From Asanoa sp040654855 (GTDB taxonomy: Bacteria; Actinomycetota; Actinomycetes; Mycobacteriales; Micromonosporaceae): a stretch of DNA of 15,183 nt. Under the pieces are notes generated by a model. It worked only from the letters and a program-made list of their open reading frames with translations. It ran no database searches and was not told the DNA's origin. Location: positions 1 through 15,183 of the forward strand of contig NZ_JBFAIU010000181.1 of the NCBI RefSeq assembly GCF_040654855.1, in the 5' to 3' direction. A program made the translations under genes and the position numbers. This document shows positions 1-7,255 of the stretch, piece after piece (the first letter of the stretch is position 1; each line of letters opens with the position of its first letter).

Positions 1-843
1 GGGCTGTACGGCAAGCACAGCGTGGCCGCGCCCGGGGGTTCCCTCCGTCAAGCGAAGGACGGGCTTGGCGCTCTGCCGCGCGCTGCCGGCCGCGGTCTCG
101 GCCTCCGCCAGCCGGGCCCGCACGCGGCGCAGCTCGGCGTCGTGATCAGCGGCCGCGCGGGCGGCCCGGCCCTTCTCGGTGGCCAGCATCTCGGTCGCCT
201 TGCGCTCGCGGCTCTGCAGGTCGCGCAGCTGGCGGGCCTGCACCCGCAGCTCCTCGCGGAGCTGGCCGAGCTCGGCGCTGACCCGGGCCAGCTCGTCGCG
301 GAGCTTGTCGGCCTCGCTGCGGGCCACCGCGCGATCGTGCTCGGCCCGGGCGGCGCGCTGCTCGGCGTCGCGGACCAGCCCCGCGATGGCGGCGCTGTCG
401 GCCTCGGCGCGGACGGCCTCACCAGCGGACTCGACCAGCTCACGCCACCCGGCCGGCCGGGCCAGGTAGGCCAGCGCGGCCACCTCGACCGGGTCGGCCG
501 CGGCGGGGCAGATCCCCTCGACGACGGCGGCGCCCAGGTCGCCGACCTCGGCGATGACCCGGGTGGAGATCCGCTGGCGGAACAGCGAGTCACTGGACAG
601 CTGGGCGGCGATCGCGGGACCGCCGAGGCGGGCGCGACGGTTGGGTGCGAACTTGGCCACCCGGCGCAGCGGCACCGGCTGCTCGTCGAACGGCAGGCCG
701 GGCAGGGCGGACGCGGCGAGGGCGACCACGCGCTGCCGGACCGGCTCCGGGAGGAGGGGCTCGGCTTCCGGCTCCGGACCGGCGGACGACGGCGTGACCG
801 CTTCCTCGGGAAGGCGGCCGTCGCGCGGTTCGGGCTCGGACAT
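1..843 (-). CDS. Coiled-coil protein, N-terminal part of a probable NYN-domain (YacP-like) RNA-binding protein; partial
   Basis: The frame is open from ATG at 843 to the left edge without a stop, giving 281 residues of a longer protein that begins MSEPEPRDGR. An Asp/Glu/Pro-rich stretch (residues 1-36) is followed by a conserved-looking helical segment (about 37-150, including PVRQRVVALAASALPGLP and KFAPNRRARLGGPAIAA). A heptad-like coiled coil rich in Glu, Arg, Ala and Leu covers about 155-265. This order resembles actinobacterial proteins annotated as NYN-domain or RNA-binding proteins that lie near the qcr cluster and carry a PIN-like nuclease domain at the C-terminus. That domain would lie outside the window, so the function is inferred. 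A GGGAG ribosome-binding site about 9 nt upstream supports the ATG. The gene is divergent from the exonuclease-UvrC fusion. The longer overlapping minus-strand frame at 48-881 is a shadow with poor codon use. Confidence 0.75.
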   Translation of the reverse strand, partial: MSEPEPRDGRLPEEAVTPSSAGPEPEAEPLLPEPVRQRVVALAASALPGLPFDEQPVPLRRVAKFAPNRRARLGGPAIAAQLSSDSLFRQRISTRVIAEVGDLGAAVVEGICPAAADPVEVAALAYLARPAGWRELVESAGEAVRAEADSAAIAGLVRDAEQRAARAEHDRAVARSEADKLRDELARVSAELGQLREELRVQARQLRDLQSRERKATEMLATEKGRAARAAADHDAELRRVRARLAEAETAAGSARQSAKPVLRLTEGTPGRGHAVLAVQP

Positions 844-970
844 GGAGCAAGTCTCCCACCGTCGGCCACTCCGGCGCCCATTGATGTAGTCGATCTTTTT
901 CCACGCGTACGCCGAAACGCCTGTGGCCCGTGCGACGGAAGTGTCGTACCGCTGTTCTAACGTCCTGCCC
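844..970. promoter_or_regulatory. Divergent promoter region between the NYN-type gene and the DEDDh/UvrC fusion
   Basis: This 127-bp gap between divergent genes is visibly less GC-rich than its flanks (for example the run near 894-900). On the plus strand TAACGT at 958-963 matches the actinobacterial TAnnnT -10 pattern and lies 7 nt before GTG 971, which suggests leaderless transcription. On the minus strand the leader of the NYN-type gene carries GGGAG, but I see no convincing -10 there. No clear -35 is visible for either gene. Confidence 0.4.
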
Positions 971-2686
971 GTGGTGGATCAGCTCTTCGTCCAGGGCACG
1001 CTCGACGGCCTCCTCTCGGCCGGCGGCGCGACCGACCTGCGCGACACGACCTTCGTCGTGCTCGACCTGGAGACCACCGGCGGTGCACCCGACGGCGGCG
1101 GGATCACCGAGGTCGGCGCGGTCAAGGTGCGCGGCGGTGAGGAGCTGGGCGTGCTGGCCACGCTGGTCAACCCGGGCCAGCCGATCCCGCCGTTCATCAC
1201 GGTCCTGACCGGCATCACGCAGGCGATGGTGCTGCCGGCCCCGCCGATCGAGGAGGTGCTGCCCCCGCTCCTCGAGTTCCTCAAGGGCGCGGTGCTGGTC
1301 GCCCACAACGCGCCCTACGACGTCGGCTTCCTCAAGGCGGCGTGTGCCAAGTTCGGCTACGCCTGGCCCAACCCGCGGGTCCTCGACACGGCGGCGCTGG
1401 CCCGCCGGGTGCTGATCCGCGACGAGGTGCCCAACCGCAAGCTCGGCACGCTCGCCGCGCACTTCCACACCCCGCGCCAGCCGACCCACCGTGCGCTCGA
1501 CGACGCCCTGGCCACCGTCGATGTGCTGCACGCCATGATCGGCCGGCTGGGCAGCCACAACGTGACCACCGTCGGCGACGCGATCGAGTTCGCCAAGGCG
1601 GTCACCCCGACCCAGCGGAAGAAGCGGCACCTGGCCGACGGGCTGCCGCACGTGCCGGGGGTCTACATCTTCCGCGCCGCCGACGGCCGCCCCCTCTACG
1701 TCGGCACCTCGGTCGACATCGCGACCCGCGTACGCAGCTACTTCACGGCGGCGGAGAAGCGCGCCCGGATCTCCGAGATGCTGGCCGCCGCCGAGAAGGT
1801 CGACGCCGTCGAGTGCGCGCACGGGCTCGAGGCCGAGATCCGCGAGCTGCGGCTGATCGCCGCGCACGCGCCGCCCTACAACCGCCGCTCGAAGTTCCCG
1901 GAGCGGGTGGTCTGGCTCAAGCTGACCGACGAGCCCTATCCCCGCCTGTCGGTGGTGCGCGCGCTGGCCGAGGGCGACACCGCCTACCTCGGGCCGTTCA
2001 CGTCGAAGCGGTCCGCCGACCTGGCGGCCGCCGCCGTGCACGACGCGATCCCGCTGCGGCAGTGCACGCTGCGGCTGTCGACCAAGACCAAGACGCCCGC
2101 CTGCGCGCTGGCCGAGCTGGGCAGATGCGCGGCGCCGTGCGAGCACCGGATCAGCCGGGAGGCCTACGAGGAGAGCGCGGCGGCCCCGTTCCGGGCGGCC
2201 ACCAGCGGCGACCCCCGGCGCGTCGTCGAGCCGCTGCTGGGCCGCATCAACGTGCTGTCCGACGCCCAGCGCTACGAGGACGCGGCGGTGGTCCGCGGCC
2301 GGCTCGCCGCCGTGCTGCGGGCCGCGGTCCGGATGCAGCGGCTCGCCGGGCTGACGACGATCGCCGAGCTGGTCGCGGCCCGACGGGGTGGCGACGGCGG
2401 CTGGGAGCTGGCGATCGTCCGGCAGGGCCGGCTGGCGGCGGCCGGCAACTCGCCGCCGCGGGTCCATCCACGCGCGACGATCGAGGTGCTCCGCGCGACG
2501 GCCGAGACGGTGCTGCCCGGCCACGGCCCGGTGCCGAGCGCGACCGCGGAGGAGACCGAGCGGATCCTGTCGTGGTTGGAGCGGCCCGACACCCGGCTGG
2601 TGGAGGCGTCCGCCGGGTGGGCGTCGCCCGTCCGTGGAGCGGCTCGCTACCGGGAGTTGCTCCGAAAGGCGGAAGCCCAGCGCTGA
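971..2686 (+). CDS. DEDDh 3'-5' exonuclease fused to a UvrC/Cho-like GIY-YIG endonuclease
   Basis: This is a predicted cytoplasmic DNA-repair nuclease of 571 aa, of the kind found across actinobacteria (compare Mycobacterium Rv2191). Numbering from GTG 971, the exonuclease domain (about 28-190) has DLETTGG with D32/E34, HNAPYD with D117, and the HxxxxD motif H173/D178: the four acidic residues and His of DEDDh (DnaQ epsilon-like) enzymes. The GIY-YIG domain follows with GVY at 230-232, YVG at 243-245 and a likely catalytic Glu near 292. Four Cys (365, 378, 386, 390) match the UvrC Fe-S cluster pattern, and a UVR-like helix follows at about 430-460. The RNase H-like 5'-incision domain and HhH motif of full UvrC are absent. 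GTG 923 would add 16 residues with atypical codons; I prefer 971 because of TAACGT 7 nt upstream and better codon use after it. GTG 974 is also possible. Confidence 0.93.
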   Translation: MVDQLFVQGTLDGLLSAGGATDLRDTTFVVLDLETTGGAPDGGGITEVGAVKVRGGEELGVLATLVNPGQPIPPFITVLTGITQAMVLPAPPIEEVLPPLLEFLKGAVLVAHNAPYDVGFLKAACAKFGYAWPNPRVLDTAALARRVLIRDEVPNRKLGTLAAHFHTPRQPTHRALDDALATVDVLHAMIGRLGSHNVTTVGDAIEFAKAVTPTQRKKRHLADGLPHVPGVYIFRAADGRPLYVGTSVDIATRVRSYFTAAEKRARISEMLAAAEKVDAVECAHGLEAEIRELRLIAAHAPPYNRRSKFPERVVWLKLTDEPYPRLSVVRALAEGDTAYLGPFTSKRSADLAAAAVHDAIPLRQCTLRLSTKTKTPACALAELGRCAAPCEHRISREAYEESAAAPFRAATSGDPRRVVEPLLGRINVLSDAQRYEDAAVVRGRLAAVLRAAVRMQRLAGLTTIAELVAARRGGDGGWELAIVRQGRLAAAGNSPPRVHPRATIEVLRATAETVLPGHGPVPSATAEETERILSWLERPDTRLVEASAGWASPVRGAARYRELLRKAEAQR

Positions 2687-2726
2687 TACACAAGACTCAC
2701 CCGTTCGCTCAGAAGCAACTGACCAT

Positions 2727-2758
2727 TTGGACTACGGTGCGTGACTTAGTCTGGTAGA
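2727..2758 (+). promoter_or_regulatory. Possible promoter of the RelA/SpoT-homologue gene
   Basis: TTGGAC at 2727-2732 resembles a -35 box. Two -10-like candidates lie in the AT-richer stretch downstream: TAGTCT (2747-2752, spacer 14, too short) and GGTAGA (2753-2758, spacer 20, too long). Neither spacing is ideal, so the exact elements are uncertain. The drop in GC between two GC-rich genes, and a leader that starts just after it, favour a promoter here. Confidence 0.3.
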
Positions 2759-2763
2759 GAAAT

Positions 2764-2817
2764 GCACTCGTGACTGTCTCGCCCGATTTCCCGGGCGCAG
2801 GCACGACTCACGGGTGC
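2764..2817 (+). promoter_or_regulatory. Structured 5' leader of the RelA/SpoT-homologue gene
   Basis: GCACTCGTGA (2764-2773) pairs with TCACGGGTGC (2808-2817) in a 10-bp stem with one G-U pair. Inside it CTG (2774-2776) pairs with CAG (2798-2800), and CGCCCG (2780-2785) pairs with CGGGCG (2792-2797) around the loop ATTTCC. There is no U-run, so it does not look like a standard terminator. The structure ends 10 nt before the AGGAGG ribosome-binding site (2828-2833) and could affect translation or RNA stability. It matches no riboswitch class I recognise. Confidence 0.4.
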
Positions 2818-2842
2818 TGGCCTCGTCAGGAGGTGTGCGGGC

Positions 2843-4627
2843 GTGGATGTCGACGCCGGTCACGGCGCCGCGCTGGGTCGTGTGGTGCCTGTCCAACCTA
2901 GCGACCTGCCCATCTCCCGCCGGCTACGGACGTTCCTGTCCTGGCCAGGTTCCGACGACGACCCGGTCACCCGGCTGGTCCGCACCCACCGGGAGGTGCA
3001 CGCCGGCGACGCCGGGGTGCTCCGCCGGGCGTACGGGATCGCCGAGAGCATGCACCGCGGTCAGTTCCGCAAGAGCGGCGAGCCGTTCATCACGCACCCG
3101 CTCGCGGTCGCGCAGATCCTCGCCGAGCTGGGCATGGACACGACCACGCTGGTCGCCGCCCTGCTCCACGACACGGTCGAGGACACGCGCTACACGCTGC
3201 AGGCGCTGCACGGCGACTTCGGGCCCGAGGTGGCCCACCTGGTCGACGGCGTGACCAAGTTCGACAAGGCGTTCTACGGCAAGGCGGCCGAGGCCGAGAC
3301 GATCCGCAAGATGCTGGTCGCGGCCGGCAAGGACGTCCGGGTCCTGATCATCAAGCTGGCCGACCGGCTGCACAACATGCGCACCCTCGACGCCCGCTCC
3401 CCCGCCTCGCGCGCCCGGATCGCCAAGGCCACCCTCGACGTGCTGGTGCCGCTCTGCGACCGGCTCGGCATCCAGCTGCTCAAGCGCGAGCTCGACGACG
3501 TGGTGCTCTACCACCTCGAGCCCGACGGCTACACCGCGGTCGACGAGCACGTGCAGGCCCGCACCGGGTGGGACGAGTACGTCAACGAGGTGGCCCTGCG
3601 GGCCAAGACCACGCTGCGCCGCAGCCGGGTGACCGCGGCGGTCTCGGCCCGACCCCGGCACTACTACTCGATCTGGAAGGACACGGTCGAGGCCGGCTAC
3701 GCCGTGCCGCACGACCTCCCCCGGATCGCCGTCGTCGTCGACGGCACCGACACCGACTGCTACGCGGCGCTGGGCGCGATCCACGGCTGTTGGCGGCCGG
3801 TCCCGGGCCGGTTCAAGGACTTCATCGCGTCACCCAAGAACAACCTCTACCGCTCGCTGCACACCACCGTGATCGGCCCCGACGACCGCTCGGTCGAGGT
3901 GCTGATCCGCACGGAGGCGATGCACCAGCTCGCCGAATACGGCATCGCCGCGCACTTCCGCTACCCCAAGACCCCGGCCGCGATGGCCGAGTCCCGGGTC
4001 GAGCAGCTCGCCTGGCTGCGCCGGGTGCTCGACTGGGAGCAGGCCACCTCCGACGCCGCCCAGTTCCTCGAGTCGCTGCGCTGCGACCTCGCCGAGTCGC
4101 AGATCCAGGTGTTCGCCGAGGGCCGGCAGGTCGTGCTGCCCTCCGGCTCGACCCCGGTCGACCTGGCCTACGAGCTGGCCACCGAGCGCGGCGACCACTG
4201 CCTCGCCGCGACCATCAACGGCCGCCTGGCGCCGCTGTCGTCGGAGCTCAGCGAGGGCGACGTCGTCGAGATCTTCACCGAGGCCGAGTCGACCGAGGGC
4301 GCCGCCGCGTTGCCGGCCGGCCCGCGCAAGGAGTGGCTGGGCTTCGTCAAGTCGCCGCAGGCCCAGATGCAGATCAACCGCTGGTTCGCCGACCACGACG
4401 AGCCCGGCATCAGCATCCCCGACAAGGTCCGACTGGGCCGCGCGACGATCGGCCTGGCACTGCGCCGGCACGACCGCGGCCTGGCCAGCGACCTGCCGCT
4501 GCGCCAGCTCGCCGACGAGATGGGCTACCCCGACCTGGAGACACTGCTGGTCGCCGTCTTCGACCGCGCCATCACCCCGGAGTCGGTGGTCGACCGCCTG
4601 GTCGCCCTCGTCGACCGCCGCGAATAG
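2843..4627 (+). CDS. RelA/SpoT homologue with HD hydrolase, degenerate synthetase and TGS domain; lacks the C-terminal regulatory region
   Basis: A 594-aa member of the family that makes and breaks the alarmone (p)ppGpp in the cytoplasm. The hydrolase domain (about 60-205) keeps its key residues: H85, H109-D110, E113-D114 and D174 in ADRLHNMRT. The synthetase domain (about 255-375) keeps D291, KNNLYRSLHT and E352. It departs from the consensus elsewhere: RPRHYYSI instead of RPKHYYSI, HDLPRIAVVV where Rel has YDLVGIRI (the Arg is lost), and EVLIRT instead of ExQIRT. A TGS domain follows (about 413-475). The protein then stops after a short helical segment, without the zinc-binding and ACT/RRM domains of full Rel enzymes (about 740-800 aa). 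It is probably a second RSH protein that mainly hydrolyses (p)ppGpp; this is inference. Start GTG 2843 has AGGAGG 9 nt upstream. Confidence 0.93.
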   Translation: MDVDAGHGAALGRVVPVQPSDLPISRRLRTFLSWPGSDDDPVTRLVRTHREVHAGDAGVLRRAYGIAESMHRGQFRKSGEPFITHPLAVAQILAELGMDTTTLVAALLHDTVEDTRYTLQALHGDFGPEVAHLVDGVTKFDKAFYGKAAEAETIRKMLVAAGKDVRVLIIKLADRLHNMRTLDARSPASRARIAKATLDVLVPLCDRLGIQLLKRELDDVVLYHLEPDGYTAVDEHVQARTGWDEYVNEVALRAKTTLRRSRVTAAVSARPRHYYSIWKDTVEAGYAVPHDLPRIAVVVDGTDTDCYAALGAIHGCWRPVPGRFKDFIASPKNNLYRSLHTTVIGPDDRSVEVLIRTEAMHQLAEYGIAAHFRYPKTPAAMAESRVEQLAWLRRVLDWEQATSDAAQFLESLRCDLAESQIQVFAEGRQVVLPSGSTPVDLAYELATERGDHCLAATINGRLAPLSSELSEGDVVEIFTEAESTEGAAALPAGPRKEWLGFVKSPQAQMQINRWFADHDEPGISIPDKVRLGRATIGLALRRHDRGLASDLPLRQLADEMGYPDLETLLVAVFDRAITPESVVDRLVALVDRRE

Positions 4628-4676
4628 CGATCCACTGGGATAGGCGGTCCCTGCGGGGCCGGTGGGGTGTGGCCAC

Positions 4677-4691
4677 TAGCCTTGCCCTGTG
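4677..4691 (+). promoter_or_regulatory. Leaderless-type -10 element before the Nudix gene
   Basis: TAGCCT (4677-4682) fits TAnnnT and is followed after 6 nt by GTG 4689, with no Shine-Dalgarno sequence between them. Transcription would start at or next to the GTG. No clear -35 is seen. The 61-bp gap after the RSH gene is otherwise featureless. Confidence 0.5.
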
Positions 4692-5246
4692 GATCCCCGC
4701 CGCCGCGCCATGCGTGCCATCGCCTACGGAGTCTTCTACCGGTTGCCGCATCCCGTGCGCCGGCGGCTCGTGCGGGCGTTCGTACCCAAGTACATCGTCG
4801 GCGGCGTGACCCTGGTCCGCGACTCCGAGGCCCCCGGGGCCGGGCGACTGCTGCTCCTGCGCCAGCCCCCGGGCCGCGGTTGGGGGCTGCCGGCCGGCCT
4901 GCTCCGGCGCGGTGAGGCGCCGATCGTCGGTGCGGCGCGCGAGCTGGCCGAGGAGTCCGGCATCCACCTCGACCCGCGCGAGCTGGCGCCGGCCGTGCCG
5001 AACGCCGTCGTACACGCCAAGGGTTGGGTCGACATGGTCTTCGAGGTGTCGGTGCCCGCCTCGACGACGAAGCTCGAGGTGGACGGCGCCGAGGTGCTCG
5101 AGGCGGCCTTCCACCCGATCGACGACCTGCCCCGGCTGACGCTGGCGACCGCGCGGCTGCTCGCCTACTACGGCATCGGGCCGCTGGTCGCGCCCGACGA
5201 TCCGACCAGCATGGAGCGGCCGAGCCTGCCGCGCAACGATGGCTGA
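4689..5246 (+). CDS. Nudix hydrolase family protein
   Basis: A 185-aa protein with a complete Nudix box at residues 70-92 (G-x5-E-x7-REL-x-EE-x-G-I), the Mg2+-binding and catalytic loop that cleaves nucleoside diphosphates linked to another group. A basic N-terminal segment (about 4-34, many Arg) precedes the beta strand KYIVGGVTLV and the WGLPAG lead-in to the box. The substrate cannot be read from the sequence. The last 8 nt overlap the start of the nucleotidyltransferase gene (ATGGCTGA), so the two are probably translated together, and a link to nucleotide-sugar metabolism is a reasonable but unproven idea. GTG 4689 is chosen because a -10-like TAGCCT lies 6 nt upstream and no ribosome-binding site is visible; ATG at codon 8 is an alternative. 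Confidence 0.9.
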   Translation: MDPRRRAMRAIAYGVFYRLPHPVRRRLVRAFVPKYIVGGVTLVRDSEAPGAGRLLLLRQPPGRGWGLPAGLLRRGEAPIVGAARELAEESGIHLDPRELAPAVPNAVVHAKGWVDMVFEVSVPASTTKLEVDGAEVLEAAFHPIDDLPRLTLATARLLAYYGIGPLVAPDDPTSMERPSLPRNDG

Positions 5247-6051
5247 CCTCTGCGCGGTCGTGCTGGCGGCCGGCGAGGGGCAACGGCTGCGGCCGCTGAC
5301 GGAACTGCTGCCCAAGGCGCTCTGCCCCGTCGGCAACGTGCCCCTGCTCGATCTCGCGCTGGCCCGGGTCGCCGGGTTCGACCTGCGCGGGCCTGCGGAC
5401 GTGGCGGTCAACGCGAGCTACCTCGGTGAGCAGGTGGTCGCGCACGCCGGCGACCGGGCGCATCTCTCGGTCGAGCCCGACGGGCCGCTGGGCACCTCGG
5501 GCGGCGTCGGCAACCTGCGCGACTGGATCGGCGGGCGTGGGGTGCTGGTCGCCAACGCGGACGCCTACCTCGCGGGCGGCGATCCCGGCGCGCTGCTCGC
5601 CGGCTGGGATGGCGAGACCGTGCGCCTGCTCGGCCAGCCGGTCCGGGACACGAGCCAACCCGGGCTGTTCAGCGGGCACCGGTTCGCCGGCCTGTCGCTG
5701 CTGCCGTGGCGGCGGGTGCGCGACCTGGACGCGACGCCGGCCGAGCTGGTGCGCACCGTCTGGCGCCCGGCGGAGGCGGCCGGTGAGCTCGAGGTCGTCC
5801 CGTTCGACGGTGTCTTCATCGACACGGGTACGCCGCACGACTACCTGGCGGCCAACCTCCACGCGGCGGGCCACAACCTGGTCGCGGGTACGGTCACCGG
5901 GCGCTGCGTCCGTTCCGTTGTCGGTGCCGGCGCCACCGTGGCCGGCGACGTCGTCGACAGCGTCGTCTGGCCCGGCGCCGTGGTGGCGGCCGGCGAGCAC
6001 CTCGACCACGCGATCCGGGCGGGCCGGCACCTGACGGTCGCGGGCCGCTAG
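5239..6051 (+). CDS. Sugar-1-phosphate nucleotidyltransferase-like protein (NTP_transferase family)
   Basis: A 270-aa cytoplasmic enzyme expected to join a sugar 1-phosphate to an NTP, giving an NDP-sugar and pyrophosphate. Residues 7-26 carry the family signature AAGEGQRLRPLT followed by PKALCPVGN with the conserved Lys26. GTSGGV (85-90) and NADAY with metal-binding D108 are further nucleotide- and metal-site motifs. FIDTGTPHDYLAAN is typical of the family near the end of the catalytic domain. The C-terminal 70 or so residues (GAGATVAGDVVDSVVWPGAVV) look like short left-handed beta-helix turns. The family includes MurNAc-1-P uridylyltransferases and mannose-1-P guanylyltransferases; I cannot choose the sugar or the base. 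The start overlaps the Nudix gene by 8 nt and has no clear ribosome-binding site, so coupling is likely. Confidence 0.9.
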   Translation: MADLCAVVLAAGEGQRLRPLTELLPKALCPVGNVPLLDLALARVAGFDLRGPADVAVNASYLGEQVVAHAGDRAHLSVEPDGPLGTSGGVGNLRDWIGGRGVLVANADAYLAGGDPGALLAGWDGETVRLLGQPVRDTSQPGLFSGHRFAGLSLLPWRRVRDLDATPAELVRTVWRPAEAAGELEVVPFDGVFIDTGTPHDYLAANLHAAGHNLVAGTVTGRCVRSVVGAGATVAGDVVDSVVWPGAVVAAGEHLDHAIRAGRHLTVAGR

Positions 6052-6077
6052 CATTCGTCCAGGCACGACGAGAGGAG
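6049..6077 (+). promoter_or_regulatory. Possible -10 element and ribosome-binding site of the AsnC-domain gene
   Basis: TAGCAT (6049-6054) overlaps the TAG stop of the nucleotidyltransferase gene and fits TAnnnT. AGGAG at 6073-6077 lies 7 nt before ATG 6085. A CTGACG upstream is too close (12 nt) to serve as a normal -35, so the promoter call rests on the -10 alone. Confidence 0.35.
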
Positions 6078-6084
6078 CCCATCG

Positions 6085-6372
6085 ATGATCACCGCGATCG
6101 TCCTGATCGACTGCGCCGCCGACTCGATCCCCGAGGTGGCCGAGAAGCTCGCCGATCTCGACGGGGTCAGCGAGGTCTACTCCGTCGCCGGCGGCGTCGA
6201 CCTCATCGCGATCGTCCGGGTCCGCGAGTTCGACCAGATCGCCGACGTGATCGCGGGCGGCATCTCCAAGGTCGACGGCGTGATCAACACGGATTCGCAC
6301 ATCGCCTTCCGGGCCTACTCGCACCACGACCTCGAAGAGGCGTTCGCGATCGGGCTTCGTGAGTCCGACTGA
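6085..6372 (+). CDS. Stand-alone Lrp/AsnC effector-binding (RAM) domain protein
   Basis: A 95-aa protein made only of the ligand-binding, oligomer-forming domain of Lrp/AsnC regulators. The beta-alpha-beta-beta-alpha-beta fold is suggested by MITAIVLIDC, IPEVAEKLADLDGVSEVYSV, GGVDLIAIVRV, FDQIADVIAGGISKVDGV and TDSHIAFRAYS. The N-terminal helix-turn-helix is absent, so it should not bind DNA alone. Relatives bind amino acids or pair with full-length regulators; the ligand here is unknown. The ribosome-binding site and possible promoter suggest its own transcript. Its 3' end overlaps the alpha/beta hydrolase gene by 14 nt, so the two form a coupled pair. The family call is firm; the role is not. 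Confidence 0.92.
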   Translation: MITAIVLIDCAADSIPEVAEKLADLDGVSEVYSVAGGVDLIAIVRVREFDQIADVIAGGISKVDGVINTDSHIAFRAYSHHDLEEAFAIGLRESD

Positions 6373-7213
6373 GCCGGCGCACGTCGATCGGGGCACCGAC
6401 CGGCTGGCCCTGCGCCACTATCCCGCGTCGTCGTCCCTGCCGGCCGCGCCGGTCGCCGTCGTGCTGCCGGCGATGGGCGTCGCGGGCCGGTTCTACCGCC
6501 CGCTGGCGGAGTCGCTGGTCGCCGCGGGCTTCGCGGTGGTGGTCGCCGACCTGCGCGGCACGGGCGACAGCACGCCGCGGCCGACCCGCGCGTCCCGCTA
6601 CGGCTACGCGGACCTGGCCGACGACGTGGGCGCGGTGCTCGACGCGCTGAAGGCCGACTACGCCGACCGGCGCACCGTGCTCGTCGGCCACTCCCTCGGC
6701 GGGCAGGCGGCCCTGCTGCACCTGGCGACCACACCGGACGCCCCGGTGGACGGCGTCGCCCTGATCGCCGCGGCGGTGCCCTACTGGCGCGCGTACCCCC
6801 GGCACGGTCTGGTCGTCGGCGCCTACATGCAGGCGATCGGGCTGACGGCGGCGGCGCTGGGCGTCTGGCCCGGATGGACGTTCGGCGGCCGCCAGGCCCG
6901 CGGCGTGATCCGCGACTGGGCGGGTTCGGGCCGGACCGGCCGCTTCCCGAGCATCCGCGGTGTGGACACGGACGCCGCCGTCGGCGCGGTCACGACGCCG
7001 GTGCTGGCGATCAGCATCGACGGTGACGCCTACACACCGCACGAGGCGGTCGACCACACGGCCGCGAAACTGCGTGCGGCTCCGCTACGCCGGGAGCGCA
7101 TCGCCCGGATCGAGGCCGAGGGCCGCCCGGCCCACTTCGCCTGGGCCCGCTCCCCCGCGCCGGTCACCGACCTGATCAAGGACTGGCACGCGACCCTGCC
7201 TCCGCACCGCTAG
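6359..7213 (+). CDS. Alpha/beta hydrolase family protein
   Basis: A 284-aa protein with the alpha/beta-hydrolase layout. VAVVLPAMG (32-40) forms the first core strand and oxyanion region, and ADLRGTGDS follows strand 2. The nucleophile elbow GHSLGG carries Ser112. A likely acidic residue lies in ISIDGDAYTP (D221 or D223), and His259 in RPAHFAWAR completes the triad. The insert at about 142-185 (YWRAYPRH to TFGGRQARG) resembles a lid. It looks like the predicted hydrolases of the COG4757 type, but the substrate is unknown. There is no signal peptide. GTG 6359 lies inside the end of the AsnC-domain gene, a 14-nt overlap that implies translational coupling. No strong terminator follows; the repeat array begins about 45 bp downstream. 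Confidence 0.9.
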   Translation: MSPTEPAHVDRGTDRLALRHYPASSSLPAAPVAVVLPAMGVAGRFYRPLAESLVAAGFAVVVADLRGTGDSTPRPTRASRYGYADLADDVGAVLDALKADYADRRTVLVGHSLGGQAALLHLATTPDAPVDGVALIAAAVPYWRAYPRHGLVVGAYMQAIGLTAAALGVWPGWTFGGRQARGVIRDWAGSGRTGRFPSIRGVDTDAAVGAVTTPVLAISIDGDAYTPHEAVDHTAAKLRAAPLRRERIARIEAEGRPAHFAWARSPAPVTDLIKDWHATLPPHR

Positions 7214-7255
7214 GCCCGCCCACCCGCCGCCGCATCCTCAGCGAGGCAGCACGCG

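Noticed and set aside
923..970. Upstream start GTG 923 for the DEDDh fusion
   Set aside because: The 16 extra codons use more A/T third bases than the gene and have no ribosome-binding site. TAACGT just before 971 fits a leaderless start better.
590..2524. Long minus-strand open frame opposite the exonuclease-UvrC fusion
   Set aside because: It is antisense to a gene with clear domain motifs; its composition (Arg, Gly, Ala, Val, Asp) is typical of high-GC shadows.
2764..2842. Known riboswitch (for example the ydaO/c-di-AMP type) before the RSH gene
   Set aside because: I could not match the conserved nucleotides of any class I know; only generic stems are visible.
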